From: Betaproteobacteria bacterium
GTDB lineage: Bacteria > Pseudomonadota > Gammaproteobacteria > Burkholderiales > Usitatibacteraceae
Length of the DNA stretch: 11,469 bases
Assembly (NCBI GenBank): GCA_012274175.1
Contig: JAAOZZ010000321.1
Coordinates: 1-11,469 of the forward strand
Reading direction: 5' to 3'
Below the pieces are notes generated by a model. It did no database searches. It was not told the DNA's origin and saw only the letters and a list, made by a program, of their open reading frames with translations. This document shows positions 1-7,061 of the stretch, piece after piece. A program made the position numbers and the translations under genes. How positions within the stretch are numbered: position 1 is the first letter of the stretch; every line of letters begins with the position of its first letter.

Positions 1-283
1 GCCCGTAGTTGAGGCCCAGCTGCAGCGCCGGATCTCCCCGGGCGTGCAGGTCCTCGGCCGCATCGAGCGCGCGCCCCGGATCCCCGAACAGCACCAGCGC
101 GAGCCCATCGTCGCAGTCGAGCACGACCCGGTCCTCGAGGGCCACCTTCGCCAGGGCGTCGCGCGTGCGCGCCTCGAGCTTTTCCTTGAGCGCCGCCTGC
201 TCCACGACGGGGCGGGCGTCGAAGCGGGGAATGCGCAGGAACGCGACGTTCGCGTAGACGGGATTGGCGGTGGGTTCCGGCAT
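1..283 (-). CDS. Class III nucleotidyl-cyclase-like domain protein, N-terminal part (runs off the left edge)
   Basis: An open frame starts at ATG 283 and runs without a stop to the window edge, giving about 94 residues. The pattern resembles the first half of an adenylate/guanylate cyclase homology domain: a beta strand (YANVAFLRI), a helix with VVEQAALKEKLEA, the segment EDRVVLDCDDGLALVLFGDP (residues about 51-70), then a strand ending LQLGLNYG. In active enzymes the first strand carries a metal-binding Asp (F-x-D-I type). Here that place reads FLRI, so catalysis is doubtful, although an acidic DCDDG turn remains. The start has a weak SD (AAAGG, about 10 nt upstream) and a TACAAT -10-like box at 304-309 on the minus strand. 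The family call is from motif memory; a degenerate or sensor-type cyclase fold is my inference. The C-terminal half lies outside the window. Confidence 0.6.
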   Translation of the reverse strand, partial: MPEPTANPVYANVAFLRIPRFDARPVVEQAALKEKLEARTRDALAKVALEDRVVLDCDDGLALVLFGDPGRALDAAEDLHARGDPALQLGLNYG

Positions 284-380
284 GGCGGCTGGCCTTTGTT
301 GCCATTGTAGGCTGCGGCTTACACGCCGGTGGCGGCGGAAGGTGCACAATGGCGCCTTGCATTCGAGGAGCGGCGGCGCC
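284..380. promoter_or_regulatory. Divergent promoter region between the cyclase-like gene and the first small paralog
   Basis: This 97-nt gap separates two divergent starts. On the minus strand TACAAT (complement of 304-309) sits about 20 nt before ATG 283, a plausible -10 with a short leader. On the plus strand CACAAT at 345-350, followed by the SD GAGGAG at 365-370, could serve the gene at 381. I see no convincing -35 box for either, so these are weak calls. Confidence 0.35.
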
Positions 381-671
381 ATGGAGTCCTGGCTGAAGGA
401 GATCGAGCACGCGAGCACCGGCGCCCAGGTGGTCGCGGTCACCCGGGACTATTGCGCCCTGCTGCATCCGCGTGAGCTGGAGCCCCTTCCCAAGGAGTTG
501 CGCGAGATCCGCATCGAAGGCGAGGCGGACATCTCGCGCGTGCGCAAGAAGCTCTCCGAGGGCTTCGCCGGCGTGCGCGACCCGCAGGCGGAAACCGCGG
601 GGCTGCGAGACCTGGTGGACTACCTCGCCCGGGCCGACGAGCGCCTGGGGCAATTGCGCGGCCCTCGCTGA
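381..671 (+). CDS. Small protein of unknown function, paralog of the next gene
   Basis: The protein is 96 aa. ATG 381 was chosen over an upstream in-frame start because GAGGAG lies 10 nt before it and the protein then aligns end to end with the product of the gene at 834. It is mostly charged and predicted helical, with no signal peptide or membrane segment. Conserved points shared with the paralog are W4, VVA at 17-19, RDY at 22-24, P30, LP at 36-37, RI at 44-45, L58, L75, L78 and QL at 91-92. I do not recognise a named family. It lies directly downstream of the divergent cyclase-like gene, so a shared sensory or regulatory role is conceivable but unproven. Confidence 0.65.
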   Translation: MESWLKEIEHASTGAQVVAVTRDYCALLHPRELEPLPKELREIRIEGEADISRVRKKLSEGFAGVRDPQAETAGLRDLVDYLARADERLGQLRGPR

Positions 672-833
672 GGCAGCGGGACGATGGAAGACGTGCGGCG
701 ACGAGACCGGTCGGTGCTGTAGGCAGATTCCTACTCGTCGCGAAACCCTCCTCCTACAGCCGCGAGGCATGCATGCGCCCACACTCGGATTCGACATGTT
801 GAACCCGGCAGGCCATCCGGGGACCGGGGCATG
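672..833. repeat. Intergenic spacer with a GCTGTAGG/CCTACAGC inverted repeat
   Basis: Between the two paralogs lies 162 nt without a supported gene. GCTGTAGG at 716-723 and CCTACAGC at 753-760 form a perfect 8-bp inverted repeat around a 29-nt spacer. A further copy, GCTGTAGGA, occurs at 1461-1469, just beyond ettA. The pattern resembles short extragenic palindromic (REP-like) elements of proteobacteria, but three copies in one window do not prove a family. No U-run follows, so it is not a clear terminator. Confidence 0.35.
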
Positions 834-1184
834 ATGCTTACCTGGTTCCGCCAGATCGACGATGCGCGTAGCGTGACCGAGGTGGTCGCCATCGCGCGCG
901 ATTACGTCGCCACCTGGGGGCCCGACGAGATCGTGAGGCTCCCGCGCTCCGTGCGTCCCGGTCGCATTCGCGACGCGTTCGACGTGACCGACCTGCACGC
1001 GCGCCTCGCGGACGAATACCGCATCACGCGCGCGAGCGGCGACGAGCTCACGGCCCTGCAGCGGCTGACGGGATTCATGGTGCACGCCTCGGTGCGCATC
1101 TCCCAGTTGGGTGGTAGTGCCGAAGGCGAGGACAAGAACGTTCGCGTCGACGCCGCGAAGTCCACGACCCCCGGCCGCGACTAG
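834..1184 (+). CDS. Small protein of unknown function, tandem paralog of the 381-671 product
   Basis: The protein is 116 aa from ATG 834; ATG 831 immediately before it is equally usable, with GGGGA at 819-823 as ribosome site. I prefer 834 because the protein then aligns without a single gap over residues 1-92 with the upstream paralog, at about 28 of 92 identities by my count. It adds a polar tail of about 24 residues (from GGSAEGED onward). Shared residues include W4, VVA 17-19, RDY 22-24, P30, LP 36-37, RI 44-45 and QL 91-92. It is predicted helical, soluble and without a signal peptide. The family is unknown to me. The gene ends 9 nt from the convergent 62-aa ORF. Confidence 0.65.
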   Translation: MLTWFRQIDDARSVTEVVAIARDYVATWGPDEIVRLPRSVRPGRIRDAFDVTDLHARLADEYRITRASGDELTALQRLTGFMVHASVRISQLGGSAEGEDKNVRVDAAKSTTPGRD

Positions 1185-1193
1185 CGGCCTCGA

Positions 1194-1382
1194 TCAGGGG
1201 ACCTGCGCAGGCGTCTTGGGGCCTTCACCCTGGCGCGGCGCGCCCGCGCCCTTGCCCTGCCGATAGCCGGTTGCGCGTTGCTGCAGGTGCGCGGCCGCGT
1301 CCCTCAGCACCCAGCGCCGCCCTATCCGCACCCACACGTGGAAAGGGAGGTCGACGTCGGCGAAGAAATGCTTCTCGGTCAT
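1194..1382 (-). CDS. Small hypothetical protein (62 aa)
   Basis: This minus-strand frame starts at ATG 1382. About 85% of its codons end in G or C, like the real genes here. An in-frame ATG at 1451 would add 23 residues, but that stretch has clearly weaker third-position bias, so I reject it. The N-terminus reads MTEKHFFADVDLPFHVWVRI, an amphipathic segment rich in aromatics, followed by GRRWVLRDAAAHLQQRA and a Gly/Pro-rich basic tail. No clear SD is visible. A TAAAGT box on the minus strand (1414-1419) about 31 nt before the start could be a -10. Function is unknown. It lies 3' of ettA on the same strand, beyond a hairpin, and is convergent with the paralog pair. Confidence 0.5.
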   Translation of the reverse strand: MTEKHFFADVDLPFHVWVRIGRRWVLRDAAAHLQQRATGYRQGKGAGAPRQGEGPKTPAQVP

Positions 1383-1483
1383 GGGGCGCGCACTCGGCAA
1401 GGGAAGTGCACCGACTTTAGCCCCGCGCACCCGGGAGCAATGTCGGAACATCCTGAGTTCGCTGTAGGAAAGCCCCGCCCTGC

Positions 1484-1503
1484 GCGCCGCTGCTTGAGCG
1501 GCG

Positions 1504-1504
<1 letters not shown>
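1484..1504 (-). terminator. Hairpin at the end of ettA
   Basis: GCGCCGCT (1484-1491) and AGCGGCGC (1497-1504) form a perfect 8-bp stem with a 5-nt loop; its first base overlaps the ettA stop codon (1504-1506). No U-run follows on the minus strand, only a short TTT further on, so it may be a weak terminator or a 3'-end stabilising stem. Confidence 0.4.
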
Positions 1505-3165
<1,661 letters not shown>

Positions 3166-3210
3166 GGGTTTTCTGCGAGGTGATTCGAAGGCAGGCCCGA
3201 AGGATACCCG

Positions 3211-3246
3211 AAAAAAAAACGACCGGCGGGATCTCTCCGGCCGGCC
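3211..3246 (-). terminator. Rho-independent terminator of the 130-aa WXXGXW gene
   Basis: On the minus strand a 7-bp stem (arms 3240-3246 and 3221-3227, one G-U pair) with a 12-nt loop is followed by one base and then nine T residues (3219-3211). It starts 28 nt after the stop codon at 3274-3276 and insulates ettA from upstream transcription. Confidence 0.85.
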
Positions 3247-3273
3247 AAGAGCAGGTCAGGGTGGTTCTGTGGC

Positions 3274-3666
3274 TTACCTGCGGTCCATGATGGTGGGATC
3301 CGTGGGATACGCGTACTGCGACATCCGCTCGGCCCGGTCCCCGGAATCGTTCGGGGGGGGCGTCGCCGCCGCAACCTCCGGCCGATGGCCATACGCGGCC
3401 ACCTGCTCGTAGAAGTCGTCCCGAACCCAGTGGCCGCCCACCCACGCCCGGCCGCTGTCGCGCCGTTCCCAGTGGCCGGGAGACCAGATGAGCCCCGCGC
3501 GAGGCGCCGGTTGGATCTCGCCCGTCGCGTACGGGTCCTTGCCGACCTGGGCATACCACTGGAAGTCGACGTCGGGCCACACGGAGTAGGCCAGCGCCGG
3601 CACCGAGATGCTGGTGAGCGCGGCGGCGGCGAATCCGGCGGAGATGAGTCTCTGGATCGTGTTCAT
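3274..3666 (-). CDS. Secreted WXXGXW-repeat protein (130 aa)
   Basis: ATG 3666 is preceded by an excellent SD (GGAGGA, about 6 nt upstream), which settles the start over the longer open frame. Residues 1-26 form a Sec signal peptide (positive N-terminus, hydrophobic core, cleavage near PALA|YS). The mature part contains PAPRAGLIWSPGHW (53-66) and WVGGHW (75-80), two copies of the W-x-x-G-x-[WH] motif of the WXXGXW/YXWGXW repeat family found in envelope proteins of many proteobacteria, whose function is unknown. The C-terminus is Pro/Arg-rich and looks disordered. Its core closely resembles the product of 5104-5544. It has its own terminator and is probably monocistronic. Periplasmic location is inferred from the signal peptide. 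Confidence 0.85.
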   Translation of the reverse strand: MNTIQRLISAGFAAAALTSISVPALAYSVWPDVDFQWYAQVGKDPYATGEIQPAPRAGLIWSPGHWERRDSGRAWVGGHWVRDDFYEQVAAYGHRPEVAAATPPPNDSGDRAERMSQYAYPTDPTIMDRR

Positions 3667-3793
3667 GTTCGCTCCTCCAAATTGGGCAGACATGGACACA
3701 AGGTAGCTCGCGCGGCGCCGGGCTTCTGCCGGTGGACCGCGCATTCGCCGGTCGGCCGCTGCCGACATCGGGCGGCCGCCGCGGGACCGCGCT
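3667..3793. other. Intergenic region upstream of the 130-aa WXXGXW gene
   Basis: This 127-nt gap contains GTCGGC (3751-3756) and GCCGAC (3761-3766), a 6-bp hairpin with a 4-nt loop, and a direct repeat GGACCGCGC at 3734-3742 and 3784-3792. No T-run follows the FAH-family gene, so I see no clear terminator. The promoter of the WXXGXW gene must lie here, but I cannot identify its boxes with confidence. Confidence 0.4.
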
Positions 3794-4621
3794 TCAGGCG
3801 GTGGCGGCTCCGGGCGCGACGATGGTGGTGCGCAGCGTCATGATGCCCTCGATGGTGCACTCGACCACGTCGCCGGGCTTGAGGAAAGGATCCTGCGCGC
3901 CGGATCCAGGCGTCGCGGAGCCGCCTGCCACTCCGGCCGAGAACAGGTCGCCGGGCTCGATTGGTCGGGCGCGCGAGTATTGCTCGAGCATCGCGGGAAG
4001 CTTCGAGACCTGCTCGCCCGTGTTCACGCGCATGTGCTCCTCGCCGTTCACCGCGCACGTGAGCCAGACGTCGAACGGATCGCCCAGCTCGTCCATGGTG
4101 ACGATCTCGGGGCCCAGGGGCGCGAAGCCGGGCGCGTCCTTGGGCGGATCGCGGTCGGTGAGGTCGTTCAGGATCGTGACGCCCAGCGCGTAATCCATGG
4201 CCTCGTCGCCGTTCACGCCCTGCCCGCGCCGGCCGATCACGAACACGAGCTGCGGCGCGCAGGCGAGGCGCGCGGCCTGCTCGGGGCTCGCCACCTTCCC
4301 ATTGTGGCCGACGAGGCCGGCGCGATAATCCTTGCCCATGCAAACGAACGCGTCCGCGTCGGGGACGGGCGGAAGGAAGCGGATCGCGCGTTCCTCGACC
4401 AGCGCGCTCGCGAAGCGCCCCGCATTCGATTGCGCCTTCTTCGCGAGCGCCTGGACGCGGGAGAGCGCACCGCGGCCTTCGCGCAGCAACGTCTTCATGG
4501 TGGCGGGAAGGGGTTCGCCGTCCACTCGCGAAGCCGCCTCGATGTCGAGGACCCGGTGCCCGACGCGTACGCCGATGCGCGCCGCTGTCCCGGGGCCGGA
4601 AGTATAGGTAATCAGTCTCAT
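3794..4621 (-). CDS. Fumarylacetoacetate hydrolase (FAH)-family protein, divergent
   Basis: The protein is 275 aa from ATG 4621, where the first residues MRLITYTSGPGTAARIGVRV match the N-terminal beta domain of FAH-family proteins. The C-terminal fold is recognisable: AFVCMGKDYRAG (91-102), LVFVIGRRGQGV (125-136), GVTILNDLTDRD (147-158), GFAPLGPEIVTMDELGDP (165-182), IEPGDLFSAGVAGG (221-234) and FLKPGDVVECTIEGIMTLR (247-264). Family enzymes cleave or decarboxylate 2-oxo acids or acylpyruvates with Mg2+ held by a D/E-x-E pair and a later Asp. Here the E-x-E site reads A-P-Q (122-124), the F-L-K-P segment before it is absent, and the loop after NDLTDRD is short; Asp153 and Lys161 remain. Substrate is unknown and activity uncertain. 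No strong SD is visible, and a terminator separates the gene from the upstream 42-aa gene. Confidence 0.85.
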   Translation of the reverse strand: MRLITYTSGPGTAARIGVRVGHRVLDIEAASRVDGEPLPATMKTLLREGRGALSRVQALAKKAQSNAGRFASALVEERAIRFLPPVPDADAFVCMGKDYRAGLVGHNGKVASPEQAARLACAPQLVFVIGRRGQGVNGDEAMDYALGVTILNDLTDRDPPKDAPGFAPLGPEIVTMDELGDPFDVWLTCAVNGEEHMRVNTGEQVSKLPAMLEQYSRARPIEPGDLFSAGVAGGSATPGSGAQDPFLKPGDVVECTIEGIMTLRTTIVAPGAATA

Positions 4622-4663
4622 GAGCCCTACATCATGGCGCGCGGAAGGAAAAAAAGGAAATGC

Positions 4664-4695
4664 AAAAAAATGCCGGCGTCCTGGGACGCCGGCAT
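4664..4695 (-). terminator. Strong Rho-independent terminator after the 42-aa gene
   Basis: A perfect 11-bp stem (4670-4680 with 4685-4695, CTGG loop on the plus strand) is followed on the minus strand by a run of seven T (4670-4664, overlapping the base of the stem). It begins about 30 nt after the stop of the 42-aa ORF, which supports that ORF as a transcribed unit. Confidence 0.9.
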
Positions 4696-4725
4696 CGGCC
4701 GCGGTTGCGCAGGTTCCGCGGGGCT

Positions 4726-4854
4726 TCAGCGCGAGGCGCTTGCCGCCAGATAGATGGGGCCCGCGCTCCCGGCCCAGGTCGCAGGAGCGTGGCGCTGCAA
4801 CGACATCGCCACCGCGGCGACCATCGTCGCCAACAACACTCGCCGAGCCCACAT
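4726..4854 (-). CDS. 42-aa small membrane or secreted protein
   Basis: This minus-strand ORF begins at ATG 4854 with a near-perfect SD (AGGAGG, 6 nt spacing) and ends with TGA at 4726-4728. The peptide starts MWARRVLLATMVAAVAMSLQ: a basic N-terminus and a hydrophobic stretch of about 13 residues (6-18), so it could be a signal peptide or short membrane anchor. The tail is small and Ala/Ser-rich (GPIYLAASASR). A strong terminator follows 30 nt later, and an AATGGGT/ACCCATT dyad lies just upstream. The SD, terminator and short leader together make it likely to be a real gene. No homologue comes to mind. It sits between two genes for secreted or small-molecule functions on the same strand. Confidence 0.65.
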   Translation of the reverse strand: MWARRVLLATMVAAVAMSLQRHAPATWAGSAGPIYLAASASR

Positions 4855-4868
4855 GATCGCCTCCTGAA

Positions 4869-4903
4869 AATGGGTTGTCGCTTCAGTCATCAGGTTACCC
4901 ATT
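4869..4903. promoter_or_regulatory. Dyad AATGGGT-N21-ACCCATT upstream of the 42-aa gene
   Basis: AATGGGT (4869-4875) and ACCCATT (4897-4903) are perfect 7-bp inverted copies 21 nt apart, immediately upstream of the SD of the small gene at 4854. They could be an operator or a leader-RNA stem. No regulator is identified. Confidence 0.35.
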
Positions 4904-4920
4904 CGTGCCGTGGGCGCTCT

Positions 4921-4959
4921 GCCGGTGGAATCCCGGCGCGAACGTGGGAATCCACCGGC
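4921..4959. repeat. Imperfect hairpin in intergenic DNA
   Basis: GCCGGTGGA (4921-4929) pairs with TCCACCGGC (4951-4959); after a single A/A mismatch, TCCC (4931-4934) pairs with GGGA (4946-4949). That gives 13 bp of stem around an 11-nt loop. No T-run follows on either strand. The 4855-5055 stretch otherwise has no supported gene; a perfect 14-bp GC palindrome (CCGCCGCGCGGCGG) occurs at 5019-5032. Confidence 0.6.
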
Positions 4960-5055
4960 GCCACGCGTCGGAGCGGATTACTTCGAGCTTCCGGACGCGC
5001 TGCCCGACGAAGACGATCCCGCCGCGCGGCGGCCGGATGACATCCGCGCCGCAGC

Positions 5056-5083
5056 AAGAAAAACGGCCCCGGTGGGGGGCCGT
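5056..5083 (-). terminator. Rho-independent terminator of the 146-aa WXXGXW gene
   Basis: ACGGCCCC (5063-5070) and GGGGCCGT (5076-5083) form a perfect 8-bp stem with a 5-nt loop. On the minus strand it runs into TTTTTCTT. It lies 20 nt after the stop codon at 5104-5106. Confidence 0.9.
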
Positions 5084-5103
5084 CTGCAAACCTCGCTCTA
5101 TGC

Positions 5104-5544
5104 CTACTGCCGGCGCGGATTGTCCGGAGCGCGGTCGTTGCGATTGGGCACGCCATCGCCGTCGCGATCCCGGTCGTAGCGATTGGGCACGCCGTCGCGG
5201 TCGCGGTCGCGCGCGGCGTAGCGATCGCCTTCCCAGCGCTCCCGATGCCATCCGCCGCGCTCGAGCACCCAGCGCCCGTCGCGCTGCTCCCAGCGATTGG
5301 GGTGCCAGTACAGGCCGCGGTGCTCGCGTTCCAAGTGGCCGCCGACCCATACGAAGCGGCCGTGGCGCCGGTCCCAGTATCCCGGCGCCCACACGAATCC
5401 GCGGCGCGGCGCGGGTACCAGCTCGTGGCGCGGCGCCGGCGGCGCGACGTCCACGTAGACCCCGAAGGCGGCCGAGGCCGTCGCGGGAACGATGCCGATC
5501 GACGAGGCCACGAGGGCGCCCAAGATCCATTTGTGCTTCCACAT
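5104..5544 (-). CDS. Secreted WXXGXW-repeat protein with a DxDxDG calcium-type tail (146 aa)
   Basis: ATG 5544 has an SD (GGAGGA, about 6 nt upstream). Residues 1-25 are a Sec signal peptide (MWKHKW, hydrophobic core, cleavage near TASA|AF). The core PAPRRGFVWAPGYW (44-57) and WVGGHL (66-71) closely matches the 130-aa protein at 3274-3666, and further Trp/Arg-rich segments follow (YWHPNRW 79-85, GGWHRERW 97-104). The tail contains two 13-residue repeats, DRDRDGVPNRYD and DRDGDGVPNRND (about 113-137), resembling thrombospondin type 3 calcium-binding repeats. An envelope location is inferred; calcium binding is a hypothesis. The gene has its own terminator and is divergent from the transaminase operon. 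The family is known but functionally undefined. Confidence 0.87.
   Translation of the reverse strand: MWKHKWILGALVASSIGIVPATASAAFGVYVDVAPPAPRHELVPAPRRGFVWAPGYWDRRHGRFVWVGGHLEREHRGLYWHPNRWEQRDGRWVLERGGWHRERWEGDRYAARDRDRDGVPNRYDRDRDGDGVPNRNDRAPDNPRRQ
5140..5198 (-). repeat. 39-nt tandem repeat encoding the Asp-rich tail
   Basis: GCGATTGGGCACGCCATCGC at 5140-5159 recurs with one change at 5179-5198, a period of 39 nt or 13 codons. It encodes the two DxDGVPNR units of the 146-aa protein. This high DNA identity suggests recent duplication within the gene. Confidence 0.8.
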
Positions 5545-5698
5545 GTCGAATTCCTCCGGTGAGGGAAAACCCCTCCAGCTTACCGAGGGGCGCCCCGCGC
5601 GCTCTGTCGGCATCGCCCCATTCGCCCGTCAGCGCCGTCCGACGCGCGCGGGGCGCCGAGTGCGGTACATTTACGGGTTCCCCGAGGAGAAAATTCCC
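5545..5698. promoter_or_regulatory. Divergent control region with a perfect 14-bp inverted repeat
   Basis: GGCGCCCCGCGCGC (5589-5602) and GCGCGCGGGGCGCC (5644-5657) are exact inverted copies separated by 41 nt. The same 8-mer GGGGCGCC also occurs on the plus strand at 5587-5594 and 5650-5657, 63 bp apart. TACATT at 5666-5671 is a possible -10 for the transaminase operon, which would put the right arm in the promoter spacer. The SD GAGGAGA (5684-5690) precedes ATG 5699. The repeat is visible fact; an operator role is inference. Confidence 0.5.
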
Positions 5699-7036
5699 AT
5701 GACGCTACTTTCGGACGTTCCGCGGCTCGCGAGCGCGGATCTCGACGCGTACTGGATGCCCTTCACCGCCAACCGCCAGTTCAAGTCGGCGCCGCGCATG
5801 TTCGTGAAGGCCGAAGGCATGTACTACACCACCGACGACGGGCGCCAGGTGCTCGACGGATTCGCGGGCCTGTGGTGCTGCAACGCGGGACATTGCCGCC
5901 CGGGCATCGTGGCCGCGATCCAGGCGCAGGCCGCCGAGATGGATTACGCGCCCTCCTTCCAGATGGGTCACCCGCTCGCCTTCCGGCTCGCCAATCGCAT
6001 CGTGGAGCTGGCGCCCGGCAAGCTCGACCACGTGTTCTTCTGCAACTCCGGCTCGGAAGCGGTGGACAGCGCGCTGAAGATCGCGCTCGCGTGGCAGCGC
6101 GTGCGCGGCGAGGGAGCGCGCACGCGCCTCATCGGCCGCGAGCGCGGCTACCACGGCGTGGGCTTCGGCGGCATCTCCGTGGGCGGCATCGCGGCCAACC
6201 GCAAGATGTTCGGCACCCTGCTCGCGGGCGTCGACCACCTGCCCCACACCCACGTCCTCGAGAAGAACGCGTACTCCCGCGGGCAGCCGGAGTGGGGCGC
6301 GCACCTCGCCGACGAGCTCGAGCGCCTGGTGACGCTGCACGACGCGTCCACCATCGCCGCCGTGATCGTCGAGCCCCTGGCCGGCTCCACCGGCGTGCTC
6401 GTCCCGCCGCGGGGCTACCTGCAGCGCCTGCGCGAGATCACGCGCAAGCACGGCATCCTGCTCATCTTCGACGAGGTCATCACCGCGTTCGGCCGCATGG
6501 GCACCAACTTCGCCGCGGACCTGTACGGCGTGGAGCCCGACATGATCACGTTCGCCAAGGGCGTCACGTCCGGCACCGTGCCCATGGGCGGCGTGATCGT
6601 CTCCTCCGACATCTACCGCGCCTTCATGGGCGGGCCGCCCGGTGCAATCGAGCTCTTCCACGGCTACACGTACTCGGCGCACCCGCTCGCGTGCGCTGCC
6701 GGCATCGCCGCGCTCGACCTCTATCGCGACGAGGATCTCTTCGCGCGCGCGGCGCGCATGGCGCCGAAGCTCGAGGCGGCCCTGCACGGGCTCAAGGGCA
6801 CGCGCCACGTGGTCGACATCCGCAACCACGGGATGGTGGGCGCCGTCGAGCTGGCGGCGCGGGCGGGAGCGCCCGGGGCGCGCGGCTTCGAGACCTACCT
6901 CGAGTGCTTCGAGGCGGGGGTGCTGGTGCGCCAGACTGGCGACATCATCGCGCTGGCGCCCGCCTTCATCGTCGAGGACGCGCAGATCGACCGCATCGCG
7001 TCGACGCTTCGCGACGTGCTCTCCAGGATCGAATGA
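5699..7036 (+). CDS. Omega-amino acid (beta-alanine):pyruvate transaminase, class III PLP enzyme
   Basis: The 445-aa product closely resembles Pseudomonas omega-amino acid:pyruvate transaminase (AptA type), from [18 protein letters not shown] (16-33) through [20 protein letters not shown] (39-58). It transfers an amino group from beta-alanine or other omega-amines to pyruvate, giving malonate semialdehyde and alanine. PLP-site features are intact: GSE at 118-120 (phosphate), Y151-H152, FDEV with Asp258 (pyridine nitrogen), catalytic Lys287 in TFAKGVTSG, and Arg411 in VRQTGD for the substrate carboxylate. ATG 5699 is fixed by GAGGAGA 8 nt upstream and by the family N-terminus; the longer upstream open frame crosses the control region. 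The gene is first in an operon with the SDR gene 25 nt downstream. The exact substrate cannot be read from sequence. Confidence 0.93.
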   Translation: MTLLSDVPRLASADLDAYWMPFTANRQFKSAPRMFVKAEGMYYTTDDGRQVLDGFAGLWCCNAGHCRPGIVAAIQAQAAEMDYAPSFQMGHPLAFRLANRIVELAPGKLDHVFFCNSGSEAVDSALKIALAWQRVRGEGARTRLIGRERGYHGVGFGGISVGGIAANRKMFGTLLAGVDHLPHTHVLEKNAYSRGQPEWGAHLADELERLVTLHDASTIAAVIVEPLAGSTGVLVPPRGYLQRLREITRKHGILLIFDEVITAFGRMGTNFAADLYGVEPDMITFAKGVTSGTVPMGGVIVSSDIYRAFMGGPPGAIELFHGYTYSAHPLACAAGIAALDLYRDEDLFARAARMAPKLEAALHGLKGTRHVVDIRNHGMVGAVELAARAGAPGARGFETYLECFEAGVLVRQTGDIIALAPAFIVEDAQIDRIASTLRDVLSRIE

Positions 7037-7061
7037 CTCCACACACCGAGGAACGACAACG

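Noticed and set aside
264..380. Start of the first paralog at 264
   Set aside because: It would overlap the divergent cyclase-like gene and its promoter. ATG 381 has an SD and matches the paralog N-terminus.
1383..1451. N-terminal extension of the 62-aa ORF to ATG 1451
   Set aside because: The 23 added codons have much weaker third-position G/C bias than the rest.
3734..3792. Direct repeat GGACCGCGC, 50 nt apart
   Set aside because: Only 9 bp and all but one base G/C; likely chance in this composition.
5019..5032. 14-bp GC palindrome CCGCCGCGCGGCGG as a separate operator
   Set aside because: Such alternating GC palindromes are easily formed in this base composition; nothing else supports a function.
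5492..5698. Upstream extension of the transaminase reading frame
   Set aside because: It crosses the inverted repeat and promoter region and is absent from the family; ATG 5699 has a strong SD and the conserved N-terminus.
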